Notes: a model not told the origin generated them from the letters alone. 64,000 nucleotides of DNA from Delftia acidovorans (GCA_031286585.1 JAITUC010000024.1:62001-126000); one strand, 5' to 3'; positions 33,114 through 42,620 are shown, numbered from the stretch's first letter. Numbers and translations are program-made.

Positions 33114-33195
33114 ATTGAGACTATTTCCGTCGCAATTCGGATTTGTCCGGTCTCAATTCGCACTCTTGCATGAAGCCGAGGCTTTGAGACGGAAA
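33114..33195. repeat. Nested inverted repeats between the DUF2958 and DUF2285 genes
   Basis: ATTGAGAC (33114-33121) pairs with GTCTCAAT (33150-33157), and TTTCCGTC (33124-33131) pairs with GACGGAAA (33188-33195); TTGAGAC recurs at 33184-33190. The rest of the 343-bp gap (33085-33427) shows no gene. Confidence 0.5.
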
Positions 33196-33427
33196 CGGTC
33201 ACGATCTTTGGCGCTGGCTACGGCACCTTGATTTGTGCCGCGTGACGTTCTTGGACTGCGTGGCCGTCGTATTCGGACGCATTGCGCAATACCCCGGAGC
33301 CAATCGGTCTTTGACACTTGATGTTACAGCTTAATAAACAGACTCGGACGATGTTTTGATGTGGACGCGGTAGCTCCGTTCTGAATGCCCGTGACGACGT
33401 TCCTGCAATTCGACGGGAGCTGGCGTC

Positions 33428-34210
33428 ATGGTCAATCCACACCATATCGCGCACTGGTATCCGACCGCCGCGTACCTCTACATCTTGTGCCTGGACACGC
33501 TCGCACTGGCCTGGGAGTACCTGCGCCGTCATCCCGACTACCGGCTCGACTGGCTGCGCCACCGTCGCCGGTCGCAAACACATCAGGCCACGCAACAGGC
33601 GGCACTTCGCTGGGGCTTGCGCTTGCTGGAAGACCCGGCCCTGGATGCGCGCGACGCGCATCCGGCCTGGCTTCCCGGCCACGATGCCGTAGTTCAGCTC
33701 CATCCCGATGCCGACCCGCCACCCGATGCGCTGACCTTCACGTTCTGGCACATCCCTGGCCACAAACAATTGCTGCATGACGGCAAAGGGCTGGCGCTGA
33801 TCGCGCGCAGCCCCGGCCATTGCGCGCGCTTCGCGCTGGCGCCCGGCCTGGAAGACGGCATGGCTGTCGCCTATGCCAATCGCGGAAGTGGCGGCGGCGC
33901 TGCTGCGCCTACGCGCAGCGCGACGCTGGCCACCGCCAGGCCCCGGCCAGCACCGGCAGCGATGCTGGAGCTGCACACCCTGCAGGCGCTCGACGCGACC
34001 CTGGCGGGCGCGTCCTTGCGCGAGGTGGCCGAGGGCCTGTTCGGTGCCGACGCCGTGGCGGCCGACTGGCACGCCGACGGCGACTTGCGTGCCCGCGTGC
34101 GTCGCATGGTGCGCCGGGGCAATGCGTTGATGCGCGGCGGCTATCGCCGCCTAGCACAACTACCGCCGCTTGAGAAGGGACGTTTTGATGGGGATGCAAA
34201 ACGTCCCTGA
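33428..34210 (+). CDS. DUF2285 domain protein with N-terminal DUF6499-like region
   Basis: A 260-residue protein. Residues 1-45 (HHIAHWYPTAAYLYILCLDTLALAWEYLRRHPDYRLDW) match the short regulator-like N-terminal domain; the C-terminal part (LELHTLQALDATLAGASLREVAEGLFG...LRARVRRMVRRGNALMRGGYRRLA) is the DUF2285 DNA-binding-like domain. Found next to repA in many ICEs; thought to be a regulator or replication accessory, which is not proven. CGGGAG precedes the ATG by 7 bases. Confidence 0.83.
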   Translation: MVNPHHIAHWYPTAAYLYILCLDTLALAWEYLRRHPDYRLDWLRHRRRSQTHQATQQAALRWGLRLLEDPALDARDAHPAWLPGHDAVVQLHPDADPPPDALTFTFWHIPGHKQLLHDGKGLALIARSPGHCARFALAPGLEDGMAVAYANRGSGGGAAAPTRSATLATARPRPAPAAMLELHTLQALDATLAGASLREVAEGLFGADAVAADWHADGDLRARVRRMVRRGNALMRGGYRRLAQLPPLEKGRFDGDAKRP

Positions 34211-34293
34211 GCAGCGGAGCTTCGTTTTCTGAGACTGCCTCCATCCGGTTGCGCTGTGTGGCCGGAGCTTCAAAACCGATGGAGGTTCACACC

Positions 34294-34575
34294 ATGCGTC
34301 CCGCTCCCTTGCGGCCTGCCGCCACTGTTCCCACCGCTGTCGCCCAGCCGCAGCGCTATCTCACCAACGACGAAGCCGCCGACTACCTGCGCCTGTCGCC
34401 GCGCACGCTGGAAAAGCAGCGCGTGATCGGCGGCGGCCCGCGCTTTCGCAAGTTCGGCCGGCGCGTCATGTACGCCGTGGCCGACCTCGATGCCTGGGCT
34501 GCCGACCGCAGCTTCGAGACGACTTCCGATCCTGAGTACGCCGAACAGCACGCGGCGGACAGTCGTGCGCGCTGA
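34294..34575 (+). CDS. AlpA/excisionase-type helix-turn-helix protein
   Basis: A 93-residue protein with a MerR-like winged helix: YLTNDEAADYLRLSPRTLEKQRVIGGGPRFRKFGRRVMYAVADLDAWAADRSF. This is the DNA-binding fold of excisionases and AlpA regulators. It lies directly upstream of repA and may regulate it or aid excision. The frame is open from 34249, but GGAGG eight bases before ATG 34294 sets the start. Confidence 0.82.
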   Translation: MRPAPLRPAATVPTAVAQPQRYLTNDEAADYLRLSPRTLEKQRVIGGGPRFRKFGRRVMYAVADLDAWAADRSFETTSDPEYAEQHAADSRAR

Positions 34576-34601
34576 TCGCTGGCACGCGCCAGGCCATCGC
34601 C

Positions 34602-35459
34602 ATGTCCAGCCCCGCGCTGCCGTCCCGGCAGCGGCCCTCGCAAAAACGCGAACAGCTCGACCTGTTCCGCGCCTTGCCGGGCGACATGGCACCGCGCGAC
34701 AGCCAGGATTTGATGGCCTTTCCGTTCTTCTCGTTGGCGAAGTCGCGGCGCACAGCGCCGATCGACTTCCACAGCGGCAACGTCACGATCCGCGTGGAGG
34801 GCACGGCCGAGCATGGCATTGCCACGATTTGGGATGCCGACATTCTGATTTGGGCGGCCTCGCAGATTGTGGAAGCCCGCGACGCGGGCCTGCGGCCCTC
34901 GCGGCTGATGCAGGCCACGCCCTACGAGATCCTGCGCTTCATCGGGCGCGGTACGTCGCTGCGCGACTATCAGCGCCTCAAAGCGGCCCTGGATCGCCTG
35001 CAATCGACCACGGTGGCCACGTCTATCCGCGAGACGACGGGGCGACGCTTGCATCGGTTTTCGTGGATCAACGAGTGGAAGGAACTGGCCGATGCGGAGG
35101 GCACACCCTTGGGGCTGGAGCTGATCCTGCCGGACTGGTTCTTTGGCGGGGTGATGGATGCCGCCCTGGTACTGACCATCGACCCGGCGTATTTCCGGCT
35201 GACGGGCGGCATCGAGCGATGGCTGTACCGCCTGGTGCGCAAGCACGGCGGGCGGCAGGAAGGCGGCTGGCAATTCGATTTCCGGCACCTGTACCGCAAA
35301 TCAGGCAGTGTCACGCGCTTCTCGGACTTCGCCTACGACCTGCGCGCGCTGGTCGCGCGGCAGTCGCTGCCCGGTTATGTCCTGAGCATCGAGCGGATGC
35401 CGGGCGATGGAGTCGAGTTGCTGATGTTTCGGCCCGTGCCGTTTGCGGCACGGGGATAA
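34602..35459 (+). CDS. repA: Replication initiator protein RepA (RPA family)
   Basis: A 285-residue initiator. The core LMAFPFFSLAKSRRTAPIDF, TIWDADILIWAASQI, TPYEILRFIGRGTSLRDYQRLKAALDRLQ and YFRLTGGIERWLYRLVRKHGG are the RPA-family winged-helix blocks. It would bind the three iterons 25 bp downstream and start replication of the excised circle, helping the ICE persist during transfer. It begins 26 bp after the HTH gene and is probably cotranscribed with it. Confidence 0.9.
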   Translation: MSSPALPSRQRPSQKREQLDLFRALPGDMAPRDSQDLMAFPFFSLAKSRRTAPIDFHSGNVTIRVEGTAEHGIATIWDADILIWAASQIVEARDAGLRPSRLMQATPYEILRFIGRGTSLRDYQRLKAALDRLQSTTVATSIRETTGRRLHRFSWINEWKELADAEGTPLGLELILPDWFFGGVMDAALVLTIDPAYFRLTGGIERWLYRLVRKHGGRQEGGWQFDFRHLYRKSGSVTRFSDFAYDLRALVARQSLPGYVLSIERMPGDGVELLMFRPVPFAARG

Positions 35460-35483
35460 CTTCGGGAAAAGCGGTGGACGGGC

Positions 35484-35549
35484 TCGTGCTATCAGGAGTA
35501 CGGGGTATCGTGCTATCGGGAGTACGACTATCGTGCTATCAGGAGTACG
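35484..35549 (+). repeat. Three iterons, candidate origin or repA/parA operator
   Basis: Three 19-bp direct repeats with consensus TCGTGCTATCRGGAGTACG at 35484-35502, 35508-35526 and 35531-35549. Start-to-start spacing is 24 and 23 bp, close to two helix turns. They are followed by an AT-rich stretch (35580-35630, CTTAACTTACCTAACTTAAA) suitable for opening. The position between repA and parA fits an origin of replication or an autoregulatory site. Confidence 0.85.
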
Positions 35550-35712
35550 GATCGGCCGCAAAGCCAATAACGGCGCGGGTTTCGGCCTCCCTTAACTTAC
35601 CTAACTTAAATTCTCTAACTTGTAGTAGAGCAACGCCGTCGCGGTGGACAACCGCCACGCGGCCACAAACGCAGCAGACAAAGCCCGGTTTTCCAGCATG
35701 GAGGGCCAGGCC

Positions 35713-36351
35713 ATGATCGTCGCGCTGCTCAACCAGAAAGGCGGCGTGGGCAAGACCACGCTCGCCACCCACATCGCTGGCGAGCTGGCGATGCGTGGCC
35801 AGCACGTCGTGCTGCTGGACGCTGACCCGCAAGGTTCGTCACTGGACTGGACACAGCGCCGCAGCCAGCAAGGCTTGCCACGGCTGTTCAGTGCCGTGGG
35901 CCTCGCCCGTGAAACGCTGCATCAGGAAGCGCCAGAACTCGCCAGGCGGGCCGATCACGTCGTCATCGACGGCCCACCACGCATCGCCGCCTTGGCGCGC
36001 TCCGCGCTGCTGGCGGCCGAGCGCGCGCTGATACCCGTGCAGCCCAGCCCCTATGACTTGTGGGCATCGGCGGAAATGGTGGCGCTGATCCGCGAGGCGC
36101 AAGTCTTCCGGCCTGCGCTGCGCGCGGCCTTCGTCATCAACCGGCGCGTCAGTACCACGGTCATCGGACGCGAAGCGCGCCAGGCGCTGGCCGAACAGCC
36201 GCTTCCTGCGCTGCGCTCGGAAGTGCATCAACGCATCGTTTTCGCCGACAGCGTGACCGCTGGTCGGCTGGCACGCGAGACGGCACCGGACAGCGCCGCC
36301 GCCCGCGAAATCACGGCGCTGGTCGATGAACTGCTGCGGTGGCCGTCATGA
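35713..36351 (+). CDS. parA: ParA-family partition ATPase
   Basis: A 212-residue protein starting MIVALLNQKGGVGKTTLATHIA, with a deviant Walker A (KGGVGKTT), Walker A' VVLLDADPQGSSLDW, and DHVVIDGPP as Walker B. It lacks the N-terminal HTH of type Ia ParA, so it is a small type Ib/MinD-like ATPase. GGAGG eight bases before ATG 35713 supports this start over 35644. It is coupled to a small RHH gene by an ATGA overlap, together forming a likely partition pair. Confidence 0.9.
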   Translation: MIVALLNQKGGVGKTTLATHIAGELAMRGQHVVLLDADPQGSSLDWTQRRSQQGLPRLFSAVGLARETLHQEAPELARRADHVVIDGPPRIAALARSALLAAERALIPVQPSPYDLWASAEMVALIREAQVFRPALRAAFVINRRVSTTVIGREARQALAEQPLPALRSEVHQRIVFADSVTAGRLARETAPDSAAAREITALVDELLRWPS

Positions 36352-36632
36352 CCACGAAACCACCGTCCAACGGCAAACGCACTGCCAAGCGCGTCGGTAT
36401 CGGCGCGCGTCCGCCCGCGAATCCTCACGCCGAGGCGTGGATTCGCCAAGGCGACGCCGATGCGCTGAACAAGGGCGATCTCTACACCGCCCGCCTGACC
36501 CTCGACATCACGCCCGCCATGCGCTCGCGCATCAAGGTGTCGGCCTTCACGCAGGGCGTGACCGTGGCCGACCTGCTGCGCGGCCTGCTGGAGCGGGAGT
36601 TTCCAGAACACCGCAGGGAGAACACACCATGA
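36348..36632 (+). CDS. Small ribbon-helix-helix partition partner
   Basis: A 94-residue protein with a basic, disordered N terminus (TTKPPSNGKRTAKRVGIGARPP) and a C-terminal RHH-like segment LTLDITPAMRSRIKVSAFTQGVTVADLLRGLLEREFPE. The layout is that of ParG-type centromere-binding partners of small ParA ATPases. Its ATG overlaps the parA stop, and its stop overlaps the next ATG. Confidence 0.8.
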   Translation: MTTKPPSNGKRTAKRVGIGARPPANPHAEAWIRQGDADALNKGDLYTARLTLDITPAMRSRIKVSAFTQGVTVADLLRGLLEREFPEHRRENTP

Positions 36633-37186
36633 CGGCATTCGCTTCGCCTGTCTGCGCGCCTGCCACTGGCGCGGCCACGGCTGCGCCTCGACCGGCATCC
36701 GCCGCGCTCGCTGGCCAGGCGGCCCGCGTACCGCTGACGCGGGTTGCGCTGGCCTACATCGACCAGCGTTTCGACCTCTATCTGCGCTTCGGCGAGCCGG
36801 CGCGCATCCTTCGCCTCGACCAATGGCGGCGCTGCGCATTGTTCTTGCCTGGCGCGATGCTCTGCCGCATCCGCTGGCAGGCCAATGCTTACGGCACGAT
36901 CCGCTGGCAGCTCATGGTGATGCAGGCTTGCACGCCGCTGGATGGCGCGCAGCGCATCCCCGGCGTGCAGCCCGGCGCACGCCTACTGCTGCACGCCGAG
37001 GGCGAGAACTCGGTTCGTGCCGTGCTGGCCCGCATCGACGCCATCGAGGCGCTGGGCATCGCGCCCGCCGACGCCTCGCCCGCGTACTGGCGCACGCTGG
37101 GCAATCGGCTCGCTGCGCGCCTGCCGCTGCCCGACTACAGCGCCGAGCGGCACGCCGCCTGGCTGGCCGGGAGGGCGCTGCCATGA
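36629..37186 (+). CDS. DUF2840 domain protein
   Basis: A 185-residue protein with an alanine-rich start and the DUF2840 core LTRVALAYIDQRFDLYLRFGEPARILRLDQWRRCALFLPGAMLCRIRWQANAYGTIRWQLMVMQAC. It is always found between parA and the TraF-like peptidase in this class of ICE as far as I recall. Function unknown. Overlaps both neighbours by 4 bp. Confidence 0.83.
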   Translation: MTAFASPVCAPATGAATAAPRPASAALAGQAARVPLTRVALAYIDQRFDLYLRFGEPARILRLDQWRRCALFLPGAMLCRIRWQANAYGTIRWQLMVMQACTPLDGAQRIPGVQPGARLLLHAEGENSVRAVLARIDAIEALGIAPADASPAYWRTLGNRLAARLPLPDYSAERHAAWLAGRALP

Positions 37187-37770
37187 CCACGGTTTCTGCT
37201 GGCGGCACGGTGCCGCGTCCTCGTTCGCGCTTGCGCGCTCGCATCGCCTTGGCGGGCTTGTCCGCCTGCGGCCTCGCTGCGCTGGCCTGGGCGTCCTTCG
37301 TGCATCCGCTGCCGCGCCTGACCTACAACCCGTCCGACAGCGTGGCGGTCGGCTGGTATCGCGTCGATCTGCTCGACCATCGCGCCGACTCGCTGCCCCC
37401 GGCCTTGCCGGTGGGCAGCATCGTCCTGACCAGACTGCCACCCGATGCCACCACGCTGGCTGCGCGTCGCGGCTATCTGCCGGCCCGCATTCTGTTGCTC
37501 AAGCGCGTGGGAGCTATCGCGCCGCAGACGGTGTGCGTGGCCGGTGGCGTTCTGAGCATCGACGGCGTGCCTTCGGCCGCCTTGCTGCCCGCCGACCGGC
37601 TGGGCCGTCCGCTGCCGTCCTGGGCGCAGTGCCGGCAGCTTCGCCCCGGCGAACTGTTCCTGCTCAGTGTCACCAGTCCGGCGTCGTTCGACAGCCGGTA
37701 TTTCGGGCCGGTCAGCGCATCCGCCGTGATCGGAGTCGCGCATCCGGTGTGGTTGGAGACACGTCCATGA
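37183..37770 (+). CDS. traF: TraF, S26-family conjugative signal peptidase
   Basis: A 195-residue membrane protein. One N-terminal helix (IALAGLSACGLAALAWASF) is followed by NPSDSVAVGWYRVD, where the Ser is the likely nucleophile, and later LLKRVGAIAPQTVCV with the catalytic Lys. In RP4, TraF cleaves and cyclises the TrbC pilin; a trbC gene is present at 57184. Start overlaps the DUF2840 stop. Confidence 0.88.
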   Translation: MTTVSAGGTVPRPRSRLRARIALAGLSACGLAALAWASFVHPLPRLTYNPSDSVAVGWYRVDLLDHRADSLPPALPVGSIVLTRLPPDATTLAARRGYLPARILLLKRVGAIAPQTVCVAGGVLSIDGVPSAALLPADRLGRPLPSWAQCRQLRPGELFLLSVTSPASFDSRYFGPVSASAVIGVAHPVWLETRP

Positions 37771-38206
37771 TCGCCGCCGATTCGCTGCGCATCATCGTGC
37801 TATCAGGCGTGTCGATCCGGTGGCGTTCCGTGTGTCGTCGCGCGTGCAGAGCGAGCGCATCCGCGCTGCACTTCGCGCTGCCTTCGGCGCAGCCATCCAC
37901 CGTGCAGGCGTCTTGCCTTGAACGCGCCCGGCCTGCGGCCATCGGCGCGTTCGCCGGCGCGCTGCCCGCTAGCAGCGCAGCGCCACCGGGCCGCCGCTGC
38001 CCGCAGCGCCAGCGAGGGGCAAAGGCGGAAGGCAAGACAAAAGGGGGCGGCACCTGTCGGCCCGCAAAGCCAGTCTGCACGTGGGGGTGGCGCGGCACGG
38101 CGCGGCTTCGCCGCCGTGCCGCTGGGGGCGCGTGGCCCGCGCCGATACAGACATGTCCGCGTGCTTTGCACGACCGGACACGCCGGAGCTTGCAGGGAGC
38201 GCAGCC
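37771..38206. other. Non-coding interval before the relaxase, candidate oriT region
   Basis: 436 bp between traF and the relaxase with no convincing gene; a frame starting at 37767 has no ribosome site and a low-complexity product. It holds a lone iteron-like site at 37795-37810 and several GC-rich repeats (for example GCGCTGCCTTCGGCGCAGC near 37866). oriT commonly lies next to the relaxase gene, so the nick site is likely here, but I cannot point to it. Confidence 0.4.
37795..37810 (+). promoter_or_regulatory. Isolated iteron-like site upstream of the relaxase
   Basis: TCGTGCTATCAGGCGT matches 15 of the first 16 bases of iterons 1 and 3 at 35484 and 35531. It lies 2.2 kb away, in the same orientation, at the start of the traF-relaxase gap. 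Confidence 0.6.
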
Positions 38207-40192
38207 ATGACCGACCGCCGCGACGACGATTTCCGCATCCGCCCCAGCGCCCCGAAGAATCGCGGCCAGGGCTTTGTCTCCAAGGTGCTCAAGCAGGCAG
38301 GCAAGGCCAGCGGCGGCAAGTCCTCGGTGCGCCGTCCTGGGACGGCTGGCGGCACCGGGAGGGGCACCGGCCAGCGGCCCGGTTCGCGCCTGGGGCGCGG
38401 CCACACGGCGGCGCGCTTCGCGGGGGCGAAGCTCACGCCCATGTCGCGGCGCGTGACCATCAAGACGCTGCTGGTCAACCAGCGCCAGGCCAGCCCGCAG
38501 TCGCTCGCCAAGCACCTGCGCTACATCGAGCGCGATGGCGTGGGCCGGGACGGTGAGCCAGGCCGGGCCTACGGGCCGCAGACCGATGAAGCCGATCTTG
38601 ATGCCTTCAAGGAACGCTGCGCCGACGACCGGCACCATTTCCGCTTCATCGTTTCCCCCGAGGATGGCGCCGAGCTCGAAGACCTGCGCACCTACACGCG
38701 GCATCTGATGGGGCGCATGGAAGCCGACCTGGGCACGCGGCTGGAATGGGTGGCTGTCGATCACTGGAACACCGACAACCCGCACACCCACCTGATCGTG
38801 CGCGGGCGCGACGACACCGGCAAACACCTCATCATCGCGGGCGACTACATCGCCGATGGCTTTCGGTATCGCGCGGCCGAGCTGGCGACCGAATGGCTGG
38901 GGCCACGCACCGAGCTGGAGATCCAGCAGGCCTTGCGGCGCGAGGTGGAGCAGGAACGGTGGACGAGCCTGGATCGCACGCTCAAGCGCGAGGTCGGCGA
39001 CGATGGCCAAGTGCAGATCGAACGCTTCAACGAACCGCGGCTGCAACGCCAGCGCCTGCTGCTGATCGGCCGCCTGCAGCGTTTGCAGCGCCTGGGCCTG
39101 GCCGACGAGGTGCAGCCCGGCACCTGGGGCATTCATGCCGATGCGGAGAAGACCTTGCGTGCCCTGGGCGAGCGTGGCGACATCATCCGCACCCTACAGC
39201 GGGCCATGAGCGGCGCGCCGCGCGAACTGTCGGTGTTCGAGCCGGGTGATGACGGCCGCACGATCGTCGGCCGCGTGGCCGCGAAGGGGCTGGCCGACGA
39301 GCTGCGCGACCGCGGCTATCTGGTCATCGACGGTGTGGACGGCAAGGCTCACTATGTCGCGCTCAATGCTCGCGACGAGCTGGCGAACTATCCGACCGGC
39401 GCCGTGGTGGAGGTGAAGGGGGCGGCCGACGTGCGCGCGGCCGACAAGAACATCGCCGCGCTGGCGAGCGGTGGCCTCTACCGCGCCGATCATCACCTCG
39501 CCATTGCACAAGGTCAGGCCGTGCCCGGCCGAGATCCGCAGGAAGTCGTGGCGGCCCACATCCGCCGCCTGGAAGCCCTGCGCCGTGCCGGTATCGTGGA
39601 ACGGGTGGCCGACGGGCTATGGAAGGTGCCGGACGATCTGCCCGAGCGTGGCCGCCAATACGACGCGCAGCGCCTGGGCGGCGTGGCCGTGGAAGTGAAA
39701 TCGCACCTGTCCATCGAGCGGCAGGCGCGCGCGATCGGGGCTACCTGGCTCGACCAGCAGTTGATCGGCGGCGGCTCGGGTCTGTGCGACCTGGGCTTTG
39801 GAGCGGAGGCCAAGCAGGCGATGCAGCAGCGCGCCGACTTCCTGGCCGAACAGGGACTGGCCGAGCGGCGTGGGCAGCGCGTAATCTTCGCGCGCAACCT
39901 GTTGGGCACGCTGCGCAATCAGGAACTGGCGCAGGCCGCGAAGGATATATCCGCCGAAACTGGCCTGGAGCATCGGCCCGTGGCCGACGGGCAACGGGTA
40001 GCTGGCATCTACCGGCGCAGCGTCATGCTCGCCAGCGGGCGCTACGCGATGCTCGATGACGGCATGGGATTCAGCCTAGTGCCGTGGAAACCAGTGATCG
40101 AGCAACGGCTAGGTCAGCAACTTGCTGCCACTGTACGCGGCGGTGGTGTGTCATGGGAGATTGGACGGCAGAAAGGCATGTCCATCATCTGA
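38207..40192 (+). CDS. rlx: Conjugative relaxase (VirD2/DUF3363 type)
   Basis: A 661-residue relaxase. The N-terminal basic segment is followed by RRVTIKTLLVNQRQASPQSLAKHLRYIERDG, HHFRFIVSPEDG and DHWNTDNPHTHLIVRG (residues 185-200) with the H-x-H metal motif. The DUF3363 C-terminal half contains TWLDQQLIGG and related blocks. It nicks oriT and leads the strand into the recipient through the TraG/Trb channel. GGGAG precedes ATG 38207; the frame is open from 38081. Confidence 0.88.
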   Translation: MTDRRDDDFRIRPSAPKNRGQGFVSKVLKQAGKASGGKSSVRRPGTAGGTGRGTGQRPGSRLGRGHTAARFAGAKLTPMSRRVTIKTLLVNQRQASPQSLAKHLRYIERDGVGRDGEPGRAYGPQTDEADLDAFKERCADDRHHFRFIVSPEDGAELEDLRTYTRHLMGRMEADLGTRLEWVAVDHWNTDNPHTHLIVRGRDDTGKHLIIAGDYIADGFRYRAAELATEWLGPRTELEIQQALRREVEQERWTSLDRTLKREVGDDGQVQIERFNEPRLQRQRLLLIGRLQRLQRLGLADEVQPGTWGIHADAEKTLRALGERGDIIRTLQRAMSGAPRELSVFEPGDDGRTIVGRVAAKGLADELRDRGYLVIDGVDGKAHYVALNARDELANYPTGAVVEVKGAADVRAADKNIAALASGGLYRADHHLAIAQGQAVPGRDPQEVVAAHIRRLEALRRAGIVERVADGLWKVPDDLPERGRQYDAQRLGGVAVEVKSHLSIERQARAIGATWLDQQLIGGGSGLCDLGFGAEAKQAMQQRADFLAEQGLAERRGQRVIFARNLLGTLRNQELAQAAKDISAETGLEHRPVADGQRVAGIYRRSVMLASGRYAMLDDGMGFSLVPWKPVIEQRLGQQLAATVRGGGVSWEIGRQKGMSII

Positions 40193-40267
40193 CGAGCAAC
40201 CTGCTTCCGACGAGTCGAAACTGCGCCCATCCACGATCTGCATTCTCCCGCAATGGCGAGAGGCCAA

Positions 40268-41692
40268 CTAAGCGATGCGAGGCAGCGTTAGATCAAATTT
40301 AGTCGCTGTATCGCTGGACGTTGCCTGCACATGTCCACCATGAGCTTCGGCAATTGATTTGACGATGGCCAGCCCTAGCCCTGCACCTGCGTTCTTTCGT
40401 TGGCGGGCAGGATCTACTCGGAAAAAGCGATCGAATAACTTCGGCAGATCAGCCTCCGAAATTCGCTCGCCCGGATTTTCGACACTTATCGTTGTCCATC
40501 GCTCATCTTGCGCCAAAGCGACTGTAATACGCGACCCATAGGGAGTATGACGGATTGCGTTGGAAAGAAGATTGTTGAGCGCCCGCAGCAACATCTCACG
40601 ATCCGCCCGTATTGGTTCGGCAGCACCCTTTGCGTAAAGTGTGATGTTGCGGTCTTCAGCTAATGCCTCGAAGTAGTCAAACAAACCTCGGATCAACTCA
40701 GCCAAGTCGATTTCGCCGAGGCGGAGATTTCGAGGGTCATTTTCCGTTTGAGCTAGAAACAACATGTCGCCGATCATGCGACTCATGCGATCAAACTCCT
40801 CCAAGTTGGAGTAGAGGATCTCCCGATATTCCTCTGCACTGCGGGGTTGCCCGAGCGCCACATGGGACTGCGTAATCAGGTTGGTAACGGGTGTACGCAA
40901 CTCGTGCGCAATGTCGGCGGAAAAGTGCGACAGGCGGACAAACCCTTCCTCGATTCTGGCCAGCATGTCGTTGAAGGCGACCACAAGTTCAGCCAGTTCT
41001 ATAGGTACGTCCAGAGGATCAAGTCTCACATCTAGCTTTGAAGAGCGGATCGTGCGAATCTCCTCGTTGACCTTGCGGATTGGAAGGTGGCCCCATTGCA
41101 CGGCCAGCCAAGCCACCCCGAGCGCAATGCAGAGAACAAGGCAGGTCGCCCACCAGAGCATGCGCTTGAACTCTGCCAAGAAATCGAGATGAAAGCCGAT
41201 GTCCATGGCAGCGACGATGCGGTAGCCAGGTGCCGCCGAATCGTCGGCAGGCAGTTGTAGCGCCACACCTCGATAAGACCTCTGATTCTCTTGCCACACC
41301 GTCAAATCGTCGGCGGTGATGCGGTTGACCAACTTTTTGCTGCTGGCAAGTTTCGACAGGTCAGGACCCGGCGTGGCATAGATGGTATTGCCCGGCCGAT
41401 CATAGACACCATAGGTCATCCCATGATGTCCTGCCACTGCATTGGCTAAATGCTGCCGCAACTCATCTTTGTCCATGTCATTAGCGATCTGTCGCAACGG
41501 CTCTGCCAAGGCCGTGACCACTGCGTCCAGTTCATGGGCGTCCTGTTGGGCAAAGTGGTGCTCCAGGGATCTAACGACAACCCAGTTGAACGCTAGAAAT
41601 ACCAAGGTAGTGGCAATGCCAACCAGGGCCGTGACCCTCAATGCAAGCGACGCGGGACGGCTTCGCCGTGGCTTATGGCGCGAGGTCATCAT
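40268..41692 (-). CDS. copS: CopS/CusS-type heavy-metal sensor histidine kinase
   Basis: About 474 residues. Helix 1 ([25 protein letters not shown]) and helix 2 ([21 protein letters not shown]) flank a periplasmic sensor; HAMP follows, then the H box [25 protein letters not shown] box [15 protein letters not shown] and G boxes [17 protein letters not shown]. It should sense periplasmic copper and phosphorylate CopR. The start overlaps the copR end; the frame is open to 41794, and ATG 41692 or 41689 is preferred. GC content is clearly lower than in the ICE core. Confidence 0.85.
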   Translation of the reverse strand: MMTSRHKPRRSRPASLALRVTALVGIATTLVFLAFNWVVVRSLEHHFAQQDAHELDAVVTALAEPLRQIANDMDKDELRQHLANAVAGHHGMTYGVYDRPGNTIYATPGPDLSKLASSKKLVNRITADDLTVWQENQRSYRGVALQLPADDSAAPGYRIVAAMDIGFHLDFLAEFKRMLWWATCLVLCIALGVAWLAVQWGHLPIRKVNEEIRTIRSSKLDVRLDPLDVPIELAELVVAFNDMLARIEEGFVRLSHFSADIAHELRTPVTNLITQSHVALGQPRSAEEYREILYSNLEEFDRMSRMIGDMLFLAQTENDPRNLRLGEIDLAELIRGLFDYFEALAEDRNITLYAKGAAEPIRADREMLLRALNNLLSNAIRHTPYGSRITVALAQDERWTTISVENPGERISEADLPKLFDRFFRVDPARQRKNAGAGLGLAIVKSIAEAHGGHVQATSSDTATKFDLTLPRIA

Positions 41693-42365
41693 CAGGCGCA
41701 TCGAGCGTGTATCCCATGCCACGTACAGTGTGGATGAGCTTTGGATTGAACGCATCGTCGATCTTTGCGCGCAGACGACGGATGGCCACATCAATGACGT
41801 TGCTGTCGCTGTCGAAATTCATGTCCCATACCTGAGACGCAATCAACGAACGCGGCAGAACTTCACCCTGTCGGCGTGCCAGCAGTTCGAGCAACGCGAA
41901 CTCCTTGCTGGTGAGATTGATGCGCTGACCAGCGCGCGTTGCACGTCGGCGCGGCAAGTCCAGCACCAAATCGGCAACTTGGATGCGATCAGGCTGGCTC
42001 GGAGCGCTTCCGCGTCGCAGCAGCGTCCGCACCCGCGCCAGCAATTCCGAGAACGCGAACGGCTTGACGAGATAGTCGTCTGCCCCCAGTTCCAACCCCT
42101 TGACGCGGTCATCTACGCTGCCACGTGCGGTTAGAAATAGCACAGGGACTTGTTTGCCAGCATCTCGCAGCGAACGCACGATGCGCCAGCCATCGACATC
42201 CGGCAGCATGACATCCAAGACCACCAAATCGTAGGTCTCGCTCATGGCCAAGTGGTGTCCGTCCAATCCGTTACGCGCCAGATCCACGACGAACCCTGCC
42301 TCCATGAGACCTTGGCGGACGTAATCCGCCGTCTTGTTCTCGTCTTCAACGACCAACAGCTTCAT
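41673..42365 (-). CDS. copR: CopR/CusR-type copper response regulator
   Basis: A 230-residue OmpR-family regulator: [20 protein letters not shown] receiver, phosphorylated Asp in [15 protein letters not shown], Lys in [12 protein letters not shown], and the winged helix [53 protein letters not shown]. It matches heavy-metal regulators (CopR, CusR, IrlR). It is divergent from copA, and the palindrome at 42481 is its likely site. Its last codons overlap copS. Confidence 0.9.
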   Translation of the reverse strand: MKLLVVEDENKTADYVRQGLMEAGFVVDLARNGLDGHHLAMSETYDLVVLDVMLPDVDGWRIVRSLRDAGKQVPVLFLTARGSVDDRVKGLELGADDYLVKPFAFSELLARVRTLLRRGSAPSQPDRIQVADLVLDLPRRRATRAGQRINLTSKEFALLELLARRQGEVLPRSLIASQVWDMNFDSDSNVIDVAIRRLRAKIDDAFNPKLIHTVRGMGYTLDAPDDDLAP

Positions 42366-42480
42366 CGCATGCCCCATGAAATCGCTGCGGCGTAAGGAAT
42401 TTTGCCGCCCACGATGCCCCATTCATTTGCTTCTTAGGGACAATGTAATAGTCACTTCCTGCCACGAAGATGACGCGACC

Positions 42481-42496
42481 ATTACATGAATGTAAT
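42481..42496. promoter_or_regulatory. cop box, probable CopR operator
   Basis: ATTACATGAATGTAAT is a perfect inverted repeat (ATTACAT-GA-ATGTAAT) in the 255-bp divergent gap between copR and copA. The form agrees with copper two-component operators (ATTACAnnnnTGTAAT). A half site, AATGTAAT, lies at 42442-42449. Confidence 0.7.
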
Positions 42497-42620
42497 CCAA
42501 GGGTCATTCATCCGAAAGTGGTCACTCCATAGCATGACCTCCATGCGTCGAACCGTGCCGCCCAAGACCAAAGGCGGCTCTAAAGACGACTTTCAAGTTA
42601 TCTATGGAGGATTTCAGGCC

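Noticed and set aside
37767..38210. A plus-strand frame starting MIAADSLRIIVLSG in the traF-relaxase gap
   Set aside because: No ribosome site, Arg/Ala/Pro-rich low complexity, and it reads through the iteron-like site; treated as non-coding.
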